This document shows, in pieces, positions 24,689 to 31,536 of a stretch of 33,041 nucleotides of DNA. The DNA is from an uncultured Prevotellaceae bacterium (GTDB lineage: Bacteria; Bacteroidota; Bacteroidia; Bacteroidales; Bacteroidaceae): assembly GCA_902789415.1 (NCBI GenBank), contig CADAOD010000029.1, forward strand, positions 1 through 33,041, written 5' to 3'. Position numbers and translations under genes: made by a program. Each line of letters opens with the position of its first letter. Positions within the stretch are counted from its first letter, which is position 1. Below the pieces are notes generated by a model. That model ran no database searches, was not told the DNA's origin, and worked only from the letters and a program-made list of their open reading frames with translations.

Positions 24689-26056
24689 TTATTTTTCAAT
24701 CTCAACAATTTGAGGACGACGTTGTAATGTATTAACTTTTTCCAAGATAGACGACATCATCACATCATTGGCAACCATTTCTTTTATTCTAAACAACCAG
24801 TATTCTCTTCCACTTGGCCTGAACCCTAGTTCCAGAAGGAAATCTTTATCGCAACATTGAACACTAATTGAATGCAATTCGAACAACTCCACTTTATTGT
24901 CATGATGAAGCAATAACCATTTTACAGGCTTACTTAACTGACCATATTGCAGAGCTCCAGCCCTATTTCCACCTCTTATATAATATACCTTTTCTCGCCT
25001 TATTATGGCAAAGTCGGATTCACTTTTCACATAACCAACCAAAGCAAGATCAGATTTCCCTTTATGTGAATACAATGACGAAAAACATTTTTCTATTGAC
25101 AATGCAATATGATATGCTAAACGTGGCGGAACTGCATTACCAACCATTTTATAACCATCTTCCACCTTATCGTAATAGAAAATGAAATTGTCCGGGAAAC
25201 TTTGTATCCTTGCACACTCTCTAACGCTCAATCTACGATACAACGACTCCCTACCTTTTACAAATTTTCTCTCATTAGAAGACACATAAATCATTGGTGG
25301 AGCCTGTGGATGGAGAGGCTCATTTTTGGCTTGAGCTTGTATGGTAAACGATTGTTCTTCCCATGTTCTCACTCTATTTCTTGCCATAAATTTTCGATCA
25401 TAAGGACCCGTATAGTAATCATGATTAGGAATACTAGCCTTTTCAATGCATACGTGTTCTTTTTCATAGGGTACAGGCGCTACCTTTATGTCACCTATAG
25501 CCTGAAACAATGTAACGGGAGATGAATCGATCTTATCTGGGAACAAGAATTCAACATTTAAATCACGTCTTATTCCCACAACAATAACCCTAAGCCTATC
25601 TTGAGGTATTTTAAAGTCGACAGCATTCATGAGTTCGTATTTTATTATATACCCAGCATCACGAAGCAGGTCAAGGAAAGCATTAAATGCCCGAATATGT
25701 TTGGAAGACACCATACCTGGCACATTTTCCATGACAAAGAATTTGGGTTTCTTAGCATTCACAATGCGAATATAATCAAAAACCAACTTTCCACGGTCGT
25801 CTTCAATTCCAAGACATTTGCCTCCTAAGCTCCATGACTGGCATGGAGGTCCCCCAATTATACCATCACAATCTGGAATGTCTTGTGCAGCAAGATCCCT
25901 AATATCAGAGGTATTTAGCTTCGTTTGGGGATGATTCCTTCTATACGTAGCATGTATTGAAGAATCATATTCATTTGCCCACACTACATCAAAGCCAGCC
26001 CTTTCAAAGCCAAGGTCCAAACCTCCACAACCAGCAAACAGAGATACGACTTTCAC
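24689..26056 (-). CDS. DNA cytosine-5 methyltransferase with extra C-terminal domain
   Basis: A 455-residue m5C methyltransferase. Motif I is [18 protein letters not shown], motif IV is GGPPCQSWS with catalytic Cys72, motif VI is MENV (109-112), motif VIII is QDRLR, and motifs IX/X are RRLSVRECARIQSFP and GNAVPPRLA. The target-recognition part (TWEEQSFTIQAQAKNEPLH) differs from the neighbouring HaeIII-like enzyme, so specificity probably differs. Residues about 335-455 are an added domain not found in small m5C enzymes. It starts with GTG one base after the endonuclease stop, indicating translational coupling. Confidence 0.93.
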   Translation of the reverse strand: MKVVSLFAGCGGLDLGFERAGFDVVWANEYDSSIHATYRRNHPQTKLNTSDIRDLAAQDIPDCDGIIGGPPCQSWSLGGKCLGIEDDRGKLVFDYIRIVNAKKPKFFVMENVPGMVSSKHIRAFNAFLDLLRDAGYIIKYELMNAVDFKIPQDRLRVIVVGIRRDLNVEFLFPDKIDSSPVTLFQAIGDIKVAPVPYEKEHVCIEKASIPNHDYYTGPYDRKFMARNRVRTWEEQSFTIQAQAKNEPLHPQAPPMIYVSSNERKFVKGRESLYRRLSVRECARIQSFPDNFIFYYDKVEDGYKMVGNAVPPRLAYHIALSIEKCFSSLYSHKGKSDLALVGYVKSESDFAIIRREKVYYIRGGNRAGALQYGQLSKPVKWLLLHHDNKVELFELHSISVQCCDKDFLLELGFRPSGREYWLFRIKEMVANDVMMSSILEKVNTLQRRPQIVEIEK

Positions 26057-26057
26057 T

Positions 26058-27011
26058 TTATTTCCATCGACAATTAATCGTTACTATGGTTGCAGGCATG
26101 CCGATAATTTGTATATCAAATTTTAAGCTGTTCTCAACATAGCTATCAGCACTATGAATTCTAAATGAGAATTGCCAACCATTATCCATATACAACTCTA
26201 CTGTAGTCTTACTCTTGGGTTTAAAGCCCAAACTAACAATACGAGTTGGCAATGGTATTTGTGGGATAATACGTTTAGGTTTCTTAACCTTTCCTGACTG
26301 GTTTAAAGTACCATATAAATTAAAAACATTCACTCTGGTTGTTTTCTCATTATCGATACTTATAACCTTATAAAAATCATATTCTCCAAGCAAATAACCA
26401 GTCATCTTAGCTGGAATATCTTTATGGGCAGAATAGGCGCTATTTATCTCCTCTATAAAAGCATTAAGAATTGGAACATAGATATCTTCTTGTTTCTTAG
26501 GAACCTCACTCCACAAAGTCCCTAATGCTTTATATTTTTCGAGTTTGTTAAAAATCGGTTTAGTTTTCGACCAATACGAATCTGAGCATTTGTACCCAAA
26601 CCATTTTTCGCCGAAATCAATCAAAGGTGACAATCTACTATGTTTGACAGCAAAATGGTTATGTTTCATGCTTAAACCAATTTCCCACTCAATTCCGCTG
26701 CGCACAATAAGAATATCCCTAACATCACCATCTTCTCCTTTTTGATCCTTTTGAATAAACAATTCAACTTCATCACCATCATCTTCAAGAATAAGAGGCT
26801 CCAATTCAAAGATTGTTGGAACAATAGATTTTGCACTTAGCGACAGCGTATTTTGGAGATTACGATCAATATTGCCCCATGCATCTTTGGCCGCGAGAAG
26901 ACTACTATTTTGTTTAATAGTAGCCTTCCTTTTTTTTGAAATTTCAGAATGTAGTGTTATAAGGGTTATATATTCATATGCCCTTCCCTGGTCATTACTT
27001 CTACTGCTCAT
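26058..27011 (-). CDS. HaeIII-family type II restriction endonuclease
   Basis: A 317-residue protein matching the HaeIII family (GG^CC cutters) in length and in the conserved blocks NDQGRAYEY (6-14), [11 protein letters not shown] (35-45), GEDGDVRDI (92-100) and [20 protein letters not shown] (109-128). The block with GDVRDI and WEIGLS-x-K is the likely PD-(D/E)xK-type nuclease centre. Its ATG overlaps the methyltransferase stop (ATGA), so expression follows the protective enzyme. GGCC specificity is inferred from family and from the M.HaeIII-like partner. Confidence 0.87.
   Translation of the reverse strand: MSSRSNDQGRAYEYITLITLHSEISKKRKATIKQNSSLLAAKDAWGNIDRNLQNTLSLSAKSIVPTIFELEPLILEDDGDEVELFIQKDQKGEDGDVRDILIVRSGIEWEIGLSMKHNHFAVKHSRLSPLIDFGEKWFGYKCSDSYWSKTKPIFNKLEKYKALGTLWSEVPKKQEDIYVPILNAFIEEINSAYSAHKDIPAKMTGYLLGEYDFYKVISIDNEKTTRVNVFNLYGTLNQSGKVKKPKRIIPQIPLPTRIVSLGFKPKSKTTVELYMDNGWQFSFRIHSADSYVENSLKFDIQIIGMPATIVTINCRWK
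26897..26937 (+). terminator. Antisense-strand terminator-like hairpin inside the endonuclease gene
   Basis: GAAG-A-CTACTATT (26897-26909) pairs with AATAGTAG-C-CTTC (26916-26928), followed by T-rich CTTTTTTTT on the plus strand, opposite to the gene. It would stop transcription running antisense into the 5' third of the endonuclease gene. It may be coincidental. Confidence 0.4.
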
Positions 27012-27997
27012 GATAATGCTTTTTTAATTGCCAATGCTATTTCGTATGCGAGGTTTACCGGTACAGCGTTACCTATCATCTTATAAGCATCATTTGTACT
27101 CTCGTAAATGAACTTGAAATCATCAGGGAAGCCCTGAACTCGAGCAACTTCACGAATAGTCATTCTTCTATAAAGATTCTCCTTACCTTCAACAAATCGA
27201 CAATCGTTCTTGTCGAATTTGACCATTTTAGGCGCCTGAGGATGTAACTGGCATTGACGACCAGATGCTTGAACTGTAAATGCTTGTTCGTCCCACGATT
27301 TCACCCTGTTACGGCTCATAAAAATTGGAGAATATGCGCCTGTAAAATACTCATTATTATTAATAGCTTCGGAATTACGTTTATTGTTACTTGCAGAAGG
27401 AACTGCCGTAAACTGCAAATCCCAGATGATATCTCTAAGCGTCAGTTTCTTTTTATCATCTTTTGTAGAGCCCTCAGGGAATACAAAGTTGACATTAAGG
27501 TCCTTTCTAAAACCTATATAAAAGACTCTTTTACGTTCTTGGGCAATGCCATAATCCTTAGCGTTAACTAATGTTAGTGAAACATTATAATTACTTTCGT
27601 CAAACAACTTTAGGATATTCTTTACTGCATCAGAATGACGATTGGCAAGCATTCCACTTACATTCTCCGCTAAGAAGAATTTTGGCTGAGTTTTTCTTAA
27701 CACCCTAATATAATCAAAAAATAATTGACCACGCTGATCATCTATTCCTCTAAGAGAACCTGCCTCAGACCACGACTGGCATGGAGGGCCTCCAATTATA
27801 CCATCGATATCCTGTGGAAAATCGTTCTCCGAAATATTTCTTATATCTCCTTCAATTAACTTGGTGTTAGGATGATTCGCCTTAAACGTTGCAAAAATGG
27901 CTGGATCAAACTCATTTGCAACAGGAACCTCAAACCCAGCTTTTTCAAAACCCAGATCCAAGCCTCCACAACCACTAAATAGACTAATTACTTTCAT
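27008..27997 (-). CDS. M.HaeIII-like DNA cytosine-5 methyltransferase
   Basis: About 329 residues from the preferred ATG, the size of M.HaeIII. Motif [19 protein letters not shown], motif [21 protein letters not shown] (catalytic Cys in PCQ), motif VI AENV, motif [17 protein letters not shown], and [13 protein letters not shown] at the end. The recognition region [20 protein letters not shown] then [11 protein letters not shown] is nearly what I recall for M.HaeIII, so GGCC is the expected target. A GTG at 28030 overlapping the upstream stop is an alternative start with 11 extra residues. Confidence 0.94.
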   Translation of the reverse strand: MKVISLFSGCGGLDLGFEKAGFEVPVANEFDPAIFATFKANHPNTKLIEGDIRNISENDFPQDIDGIIGGPPCQSWSEAGSLRGIDDQRGQLFFDYIRVLRKTQPKFFLAENVSGMLANRHSDAVKNILKLFDESNYNVSLTLVNAKDYGIAQERKRVFYIGFRKDLNVNFVFPEGSTKDDKKKLTLRDIIWDLQFTAVPSASNNKRNSEAINNNEYFTGAYSPIFMSRNRVKSWDEQAFTVQASGRQCQLHPQAPKMVKFDKNDCRFVEGKENLYRRMTIREVARVQGFPDDFKFIYESTNDAYKMIGNAVPVNLAYEIALAIKKALS

Positions 27998-28026
27998 TTT
28001 TATATTATTCAAATTATCGATTTTTA

Positions 28027-28470
28027 TCACAAAGAAAACGGGTAAAAAAACGAGGTCAAATCAAGTTCTCTCTGATGACGATGCGAATTGTTGATGAAAT
28101 ATAAAATATCGTTCTTTTTGGCAACATCAATTCGATATCTTTTTTCACCTCGCATCAATCCTTCTTTCCATGAACAACCCAGCTTATAAGTTTGGAATAC
28201 ATCCATAGGAACAAGAACAAGACCCAAAAGCCCTACAGTAAACAACATGAACTTAACACCCATGTCAGCATAACGGTCAGCATAAACATAGTACCATGCC
28301 ATATTACCTTTTGTATAAACCCTAGAATTAGACACGCTTATAAGGCATCCATTCGCAGCACGATATACGCCACGAGCAAACCTTTCCGAGTTTAGTTTTA
28401 ACTCGGGAGGCATTATTGAGTTAATTTCAGCCAGGTCTAAAAAGGTTTTTTCTGTGCCCGGTTTCTTCAT
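28027..28470 (-). CDS. Hypothetical protein heading the restriction-modification operon
   Basis: A 147-residue protein starting [18 protein letters not shown]. The middle holds [26 protein letters not shown] and a hydrophobic run ([21 protein letters not shown], about 75-95) that could be a buried strand-helix pair or one membrane segment. The end is basic ([27 protein letters not shown]). It has no HTH pattern, so it is not an ordinary C-protein regulator. Its stop overlaps the GTG alternative start of the methyltransferase, so it belongs to the operon. The longer ORF start at 28503 sits in a terminator hairpin and is rejected. Confidence 0.72.
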   Translation of the reverse strand: MKKPGTEKTFLDLAEINSIMPPELKLNSERFARGVYRAANGCLISVSNSRVYTKGNMAWYYVYADRYADMGVKFMLFTVGLLGLVLVPMDVFQTYKLGCSWKEGLMRGEKRYRIDVAKKNDILYFINNSHRHQRELDLTSFFYPFSL

Positions 28471-28487
28471 ATCAAATACTATAGCAT

Positions 28488-28523
28488 AAAAAAGCCCCTG
28501 CATTTCCGAAAAACGCAGGGGCT
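28488..28523 (-). terminator. Intrinsic terminator of the 6S-like RNA
   Basis: AGCCCCTGC and GCAGGGGCT (28493-28501 and 28515-28523) form a 9-bp GC-rich stem with a 13-nt loop, followed on the minus strand by a run of Ts. It ends 17 nt before the first ORF of the restriction-modification operon. Confidence 0.88.
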
Positions 28524-28665
28524 GTCATGCTCAGGTACAAGCGACTGGAAACGCTGCAGAAAAAGCATAACGAATCCCCCACGCAAACTTCTCGTGCGAG
28601 GTCATTATCTTTTCTGCTTCTGCATTATTAGATTTCCAGTTCTGTACCTTCAGAAGCGAAATGAT
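28488..28665 (-). ncRNA. Candidate 6S-like (SsrS-type) regulatory RNA
   Basis: On the minus strand the segment folds as one long rod. AGGTACA pairs with TGTACCT (28643-28649 with 28533-28539), CTGGAAA with TTTCCAG (28633-28639 with 28545-28551), and GCAGAAAA with TTTTCTGC (28610-28617 with 28556-28563). ATAATGA/TCGTTAT and an apical CACG/CGTG stem follow. An asymmetric bubble (about 9-12 nt against 4) separates the second and third stems, as in 6S RNA, which mimics an open promoter to hold RNA polymerase. A strong terminator follows. Length (about 175 nt) fits. The 5' end is uncertain and no ideal promoter is visible. Confidence 0.6.
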
Positions 28666-28772
28666 TCTCGTATATATGTTATGTCAGTTACTCTTTTGCC
28701 TTTAATTATTCTTTTTGTTCTGACAAGCACCTAATTCAGATTGGTTTTACTTAATTTAGTATCTACATAAAG

Positions 28773-28820
28773 AAAAACGTGGTGCTTAACATCCGCCTGT
28801 TCGACAATCAGGCCTACCAC
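28773..28820 (-). terminator. Terminator of the second candidate RNA
   Basis: On the minus strand GTGGT...ACCAC (28816-28820 with 28779-28783) encloses a GCCTG/CAGGC hairpin (28795-28799 with 28809-28813), followed by a T-run (28773-28777). Confidence 0.65.
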
Positions 28821-29091
28821 AGCCCAAGTAATAAAACAGACAGAGTAAACACCAACGCTGGAAGCATATAGATACACCGTAAAGTGTGCTTGAGGCATAA
28901 GCCTCTGAGCACACTACGGAGATGCTAATACACAACCCGTGGAGCCACCTCTGCAATGTTTTTGATTACTTGTCGATTGTGGTAGTTCGATTGTCCAAAA
29001 ACAAAGCGTCAGTAACGCCTTCCAATATGTAGTGTCCCACCCTACAGCTCACTGCTTCGATAAGGAGTTCAAAGCCATCATGGGTAGATAA
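28773..29091 (-). ncRNA. Candidate structured RNA of about 320 nt, unknown family
   Basis: Bounded by a promoter box (29098-29105) and a terminator-like hairpin (28773-28820). It contains a bulged hairpin at 28877-28919: CCGTA/TACGG, GTGTGCT/AGCACAC and GAGGC/GCCTC, 17 bp in all. The terminator loop (ATTGTCGAA) can pair with GACAATC and TCGACAA upstream (about 28970-28998), suggesting pseudoknots. I tested by eye for tmRNA, RNase P RNA, SRP RNA and common riboswitch signatures and saw none. No long ORF spans it. Boundaries are inferred. Confidence 0.45.
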
Positions 29092-29097
29092 CAGTTG

Positions 29098-29105
29098 CAA
29101 AAGTA
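29098..29105 (-). promoter_or_regulatory. Promoter -7 box TACTTTTG for the second candidate RNA
   Basis: Exact TAnnTTTG match on the minus strand with no good ORF downstream. The inferred transcription start is near 29091. Confidence 0.6.
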
Positions 29106-29317
29106 CAAAATAAATTGGAATTAGAGAAAGAAACGAGGAGAAATTTGAAATATTTCTCCAAAAAGTTTGGAGCGTATAGAAACATTTCTTATATTTCTTC
29201 GATAAACGAAGCGGCAAAGCCGAGCGGCCACGTCAAAAGGTTACCTTTGGCTATCCGGGTAAGTTTCCCGCGAGGGGCAAGACTTTATCGACACTACCCA
29301 AGATTTTTTGGGGTGCG

Positions 29318-29658
29318 AAAAGCTACTTTTGGCACATCAAAAAGTAAGTTTTTGCAATACGAAAACTAAGGTTTCACCTTGTGAAAAGCTACTTATTGAT
29401 AAACCAAAAGTAGCTTTTTGGCAATAGTTTTGGCGGTATGCCTAATTTTGTAATACAGCAAAGGGTGTAACGAGTGTAGCGAGTTTTTGTAACTTTCTCT
29501 ATATAAATATATTCACCTGGAACCAAATGTATTTCTATAAGAGAAGTTTGATATTCTCGTTACACTCGTTACACAAATATAATTTATTATATTTGAAAAA
29601 TCAACTTAGTTTTGTATCAAAATCAAGTTACTTTTTACTCATAATCAACTTACTTTTT
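29318..29658. repeat. Family of A/T near-palindromes around a TA core
   Basis: At least six copies of an (A)4-5-G/C-TA-G/C-(T)4-5 type word: 29318-29330, 29339-29353, 29384-29393, 29405-29418, 29625-29636 and 29647-29658. The first and fourth form a perfect 15-bp inverted repeat (AAAAGCTACTTTTGG at 29318-29332, its complement at 29403-29417). No gene covers them. Confidence 0.65.
29465..29574. repeat. Foldback element of four 9-mers
   Basis: GTGTAACGAGTGTAGCGAG (29465-29483) is the inverted repeat of CTCGTTACACTCGTTACAC (29556-29574), 18 of 19 positions. Each arm is itself a tandem pair of a 9-mer, GTGTAACGA or its complement. A shorter inner pair (AACTTTCTCT / AGAGAAGTT) extends the fold. 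It could be a MITE-like relic or a protein-binding array. Confidence 0.7.
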
Positions 29659-29705
29659 AACCCAAATCAATAAGTAAACTACAAAATTAACTTTTCGGCT
29701 TTTTT

Positions 29706-29737
29706 TTTGGCGGTTTGCTAAATTCTTTGTACCTTTG
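29706..29737 (+). promoter_or_regulatory. Promoter module, copy 1
   Basis: TTTG (29706-29709), 20-nt spacer, TACCTTTG (29730-29737). The surrounding GGCGGTTTGCTAAATTCTTT is nearly identical to copy 2 at 29859-29890. Confidence 0.8.
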
Positions 29738-29743
29738 CACTCG

Positions 29744-29839
29744 AATTAAATAAATGACTGAAGAATAGTTGATAATAAGTTAGTTTTAAAAAAACGTCAA
29801 AAAGAGGAACCAGCAGCGATGCTCGTTCCTCATTTTTTT
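29744..29839 (+). ncRNA. Candidate short transcript between duplicated promoters
   Basis: Promoter copy 1 should start transcription near 29744, and a terminator ends it near 29839, giving about 95 nt. The only ORF is four codons (MTEE, starting at 29753), so the product is a small RNA or an attenuated leader for the GH3 gene. Confidence 0.45.
29804..29839 (+). terminator. Intrinsic terminator of the short transcript
   Basis: GAGGAAC (29804-29810) pairs with GTTCCTC (29825-29831), with an inner AGC/GCT pair, followed by ATTTTTTT. Its core is shared with the hairpin at 31537-31567. Confidence 0.85.
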
Positions 29840-29858
29840 GTAACTTTTAGGCAATTGT

Positions 29859-29890
29859 TTTGGCGGTTTGCTTAAATCTTTGTACTTTTG
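29859..29890 (+). promoter_or_regulatory. Promoter module, copy 2, for the GH3 gene
   Basis: TTTG (29859-29862), 20-nt spacer, TACTTTTG (29883-29890), 46 nt before the GH3 ATG. Confidence 0.82.
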
Positions 29891-29936
29891 CAATCGAATT
29901 AATTTAATCTATTTTTTTGACGACTATAAATAATAA

Positions 29937-31106
29937 ATGATGAAAACAACTAAGTTATGGACGAAGACCGCCGTCCTGTTTTGCGGTTTGGTAGTAACAG
30001 CCTGTACCAATTACGATGTGCCCGCCACCTCGCAGGCCGAGCAGGTTGAGCAAGAGTTGCAGCAGATGACGCTGCGCGAAAAAGTAGGTCAGATGTTTTA
30101 CGTGCGCCCCGAGGTGCTCGACACCACTATACATTGGACGGCCTATTCTGAACTGGAGAACCTGAAGCTGCAGCAACTTAACGATCGCATGACTGCGCTC
30201 AACGCCGATTATCCCGTGGGTGGCGTGATACTCTACGCCTGGAATATCGATAACGAGAGTCAGCTGGCCGGTTTCATCTCGCAGATACGCTCGCTTAACG
30301 GCAGTCCGCTACTGTGTATCGACGAGGAAGGCGGTCGTGTGGCACGTATCGCCAACAATCCCAATTTCGATGTCAAGAAGTACGAGTCGATGGAGGCTAT
30401 CGGTAAAACCGGCGATCCCGCCAACGCCTACGAGTGCGGAAACACCATCGGCACCTATCTTACAAAATACGGCTTCGACATCGACTTTGCCCCTGTGGCC
30501 GATGTAAACACCAACCCCGATAATGTGATTATCGGTCCGCGTGCCTTTAGCGACGATCCTGCTGTGGCCGCTCCCATGGTAACCAATTATCTGCAGGGTC
30601 TGAAAGATGCCGGCATTACTGGCTGTATCAAGCATTTCCCCGGTCATGGCGATACTACCGCCGACACCCATTATGGCTATGCCAAATCGCTGAAGACCTG
30701 GGACGAGATGCTGCAGTGCGAGATGGTAACCTTCCGTGCAGGTATCAAGTGGGGCTGCCAGCTTATTATGACTGCCCACATTGCCGCGCCTAACGTTACA
30801 GGTAGCGATGCGCCATCCACCATGTCGCCCATTATCCTGCAGGATAAGCTGCGTGGCGAGTTAGGTTATCGCAACATCATTGTTACCGATGCCATCAGCA
30901 TGGGAGCCATCACCAATCAGTACACCACAGCCCAGGCGGCAGTTGGCAGTATCCTGGCCGGTTCGGATATCGTGCTCGATCCCCGCAACTATGTTGAGGC
31001 TTTCGATGCCGTGATGGCCGCTGTAGCCGATGGCACCATCAGTGAGGAGCGCATCAACCAGAGTGTTCGCCGTATATTAACACTAAAACTGCAGATGAAA
31101 CGATAA
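29937..31106 (+). CDS. GH3 glycoside hydrolase, NagZ-like lipoprotein
   Basis: A 389-residue predicted lipoprotein (lipobox VTAC, Cys23) of family GH3. The NagZ branch hydrolyses beta-N-acetylhexosaminides and is marked by KHFPGHGDTTADTH (residues 232-245), whose Asp243/His245 dyad supplies acid/base catalysis. The nucleophile is Asp318 in IIVTDAISMGA. DEEGGRVARI (129-138) is the substrate-binding loop. The length is that of a single catalytic domain. Lipidation places it in the envelope, unlike cytosolic NagZ, suggesting action on peptidoglycan or glycan fragments there. An alternative ATG lies at 29940. Confidence 0.92.
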   Translation: MMKTTKLWTKTAVLFCGLVVTACTNYDVPATSQAEQVEQELQQMTLREKVGQMFYVRPEVLDTTIHWTAYSELENLKLQQLNDRMTALNADYPVGGVILYAWNIDNESQLAGFISQIRSLNGSPLLCIDEEGGRVARIANNPNFDVKKYESMEAIGKTGDPANAYECGNTIGTYLTKYGFDIDFAPVADVNTNPDNVIIGPRAFSDDPAVAAPMVTNYLQGLKDAGITGCIKHFPGHGDTTADTHYGYAKSLKTWDEMLQCEMVTFRAGIKWGCQLIMTAHIAAPNVTGSDAPSTMSPIILQDKLRGELGYRNIIVTDAISMGAITNQYTTAQAAVGSILAGSDIVLDPRNYVEAFDAVMAAVADGTISEERINQSVRRILTLKLQMKR

Positions 31107-31196
31107 ATGCACCTTACTGCAACGATTTTACAGATAGAACGGATAAATATTCATAAAACAAAATACAAACGTTAATAAATTTTAATTTTCAAGACA

Positions 31197-31394
31197 ATGG
31201 AGAACAATTTTACGGATTTGATGCGTATATTTGCAGAACTTAAAGATAATAATAATAATAATAATAATAACCAATTTTCGGAGAGATTGCTTATGACGAC
31301 TAAAAACGAAACACAGCAAGAAAAGACACAGCTTGACCAGCAGAAAGCTGAGTCGATGTCAAAAAACCCAATGCCATCTATTTGGTACACTTAA
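31197..31394 (+). CDS. Short hydrophilic ORF with poly-Asn run
   Basis: 65 residues beginning MENNFTDLMRIFAELKD, then eight Asn encoded by an (AAT)7-AAC microsatellite, then a Gln/Lys-rich part ending NPMPSIWYT. A promoter-like TATATTTG lies inside it (31226-31233), and a GGAGAG site precedes an internal ATG at 31293. The real product may therefore be the 33-residue peptide MTTKNETQQ...IWYT. A hairpin follows the stop. No family recognised. Confidence 0.5.
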   Translation: MENNFTDLMRIFAELKDNNNNNNNNQFSERLLMTTKNETQQEKTQLDQQKAESMSKNPMPSIWYT

Positions 31395-31399
31395 AAGCA

Positions 31400-31428
31400 C
31401 CCTGCCAGTGGACAAGTCCCTGGCAGGG
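31400..31428 (+). terminator. Hairpin after the poly-Asn ORF
   Basis: CCCTGCCAG (31400-31408) pairs with CTGGCAGGG (31420-31428). It is followed by CTATTTAG, a weak U-tract. Confidence 0.6.
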
Positions 31429-31457
31429 CTATTTAGCTACTGCCACGTACCAGTCCC

Positions 31458-31480
31458 CAGGCAGGTGTGCCTGTTTCTTT
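31458..31480 (+). terminator. Second hairpin with T-rich tail
   Basis: CAGGCA/TGCCTG (31458-31463 with 31468-31473), 4-nt loop, then TTTCTTT. The stretch 31395-31611 has no gene and consists mostly of these hairpins. Confidence 0.5.
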
Positions 31481-31536
31481 AGAAATACTATAGTATCCTT
31501 TTTTTTAAGTACTACTAACTTTTTACTAACTAAACG

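Larger units (their letters stand above)
28471..29936. other. 1.5-kb region without a convincing protein gene
   Basis: Open frames here are short and look non-coding. It contains, from left to right, a 6S-like RNA, a second candidate RNA with promoter and terminator, a tract of A/T near-palindromes (29318-29658), a foldback of 9-mer repeats (29465-29574), and two copies of a promoter module flanking a short terminated transcript (29706-29890). An open frame at 29115-29369 (plus) is noted but not accepted. Confidence 0.7.

Noticed and set aside
28966-29217. 83-residue minus-strand ORF upstream of the second candidate RNA
   Set aside because: It spans the promoter box at 29098-29105 and changes character on either side. 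The final part looks protein-like but has no start after the promoter.
29115-29369. 84-residue plus-strand ORF (ends GTSKSKFLQYEN)
   Set aside because: It runs through the A/T repeat tract and its residues follow the DNA repeats; similar translations appear as spurious hypothetical proteins in this group. No coding signature.
28471-29936. CRISPR array, tRNA or tmRNA in the gene-free region
   Set aside because: The repeats are irregular and inverted rather than evenly spaced direct repeats. No cloverleaf or tmRNA tag sequence was found by eye.
31248-31271. AAT repeat as a phase-variation switch
   Set aside because: A trinucleotide repeat inside an ORF changes length without shifting frame, and it is not placed between promoter elements.
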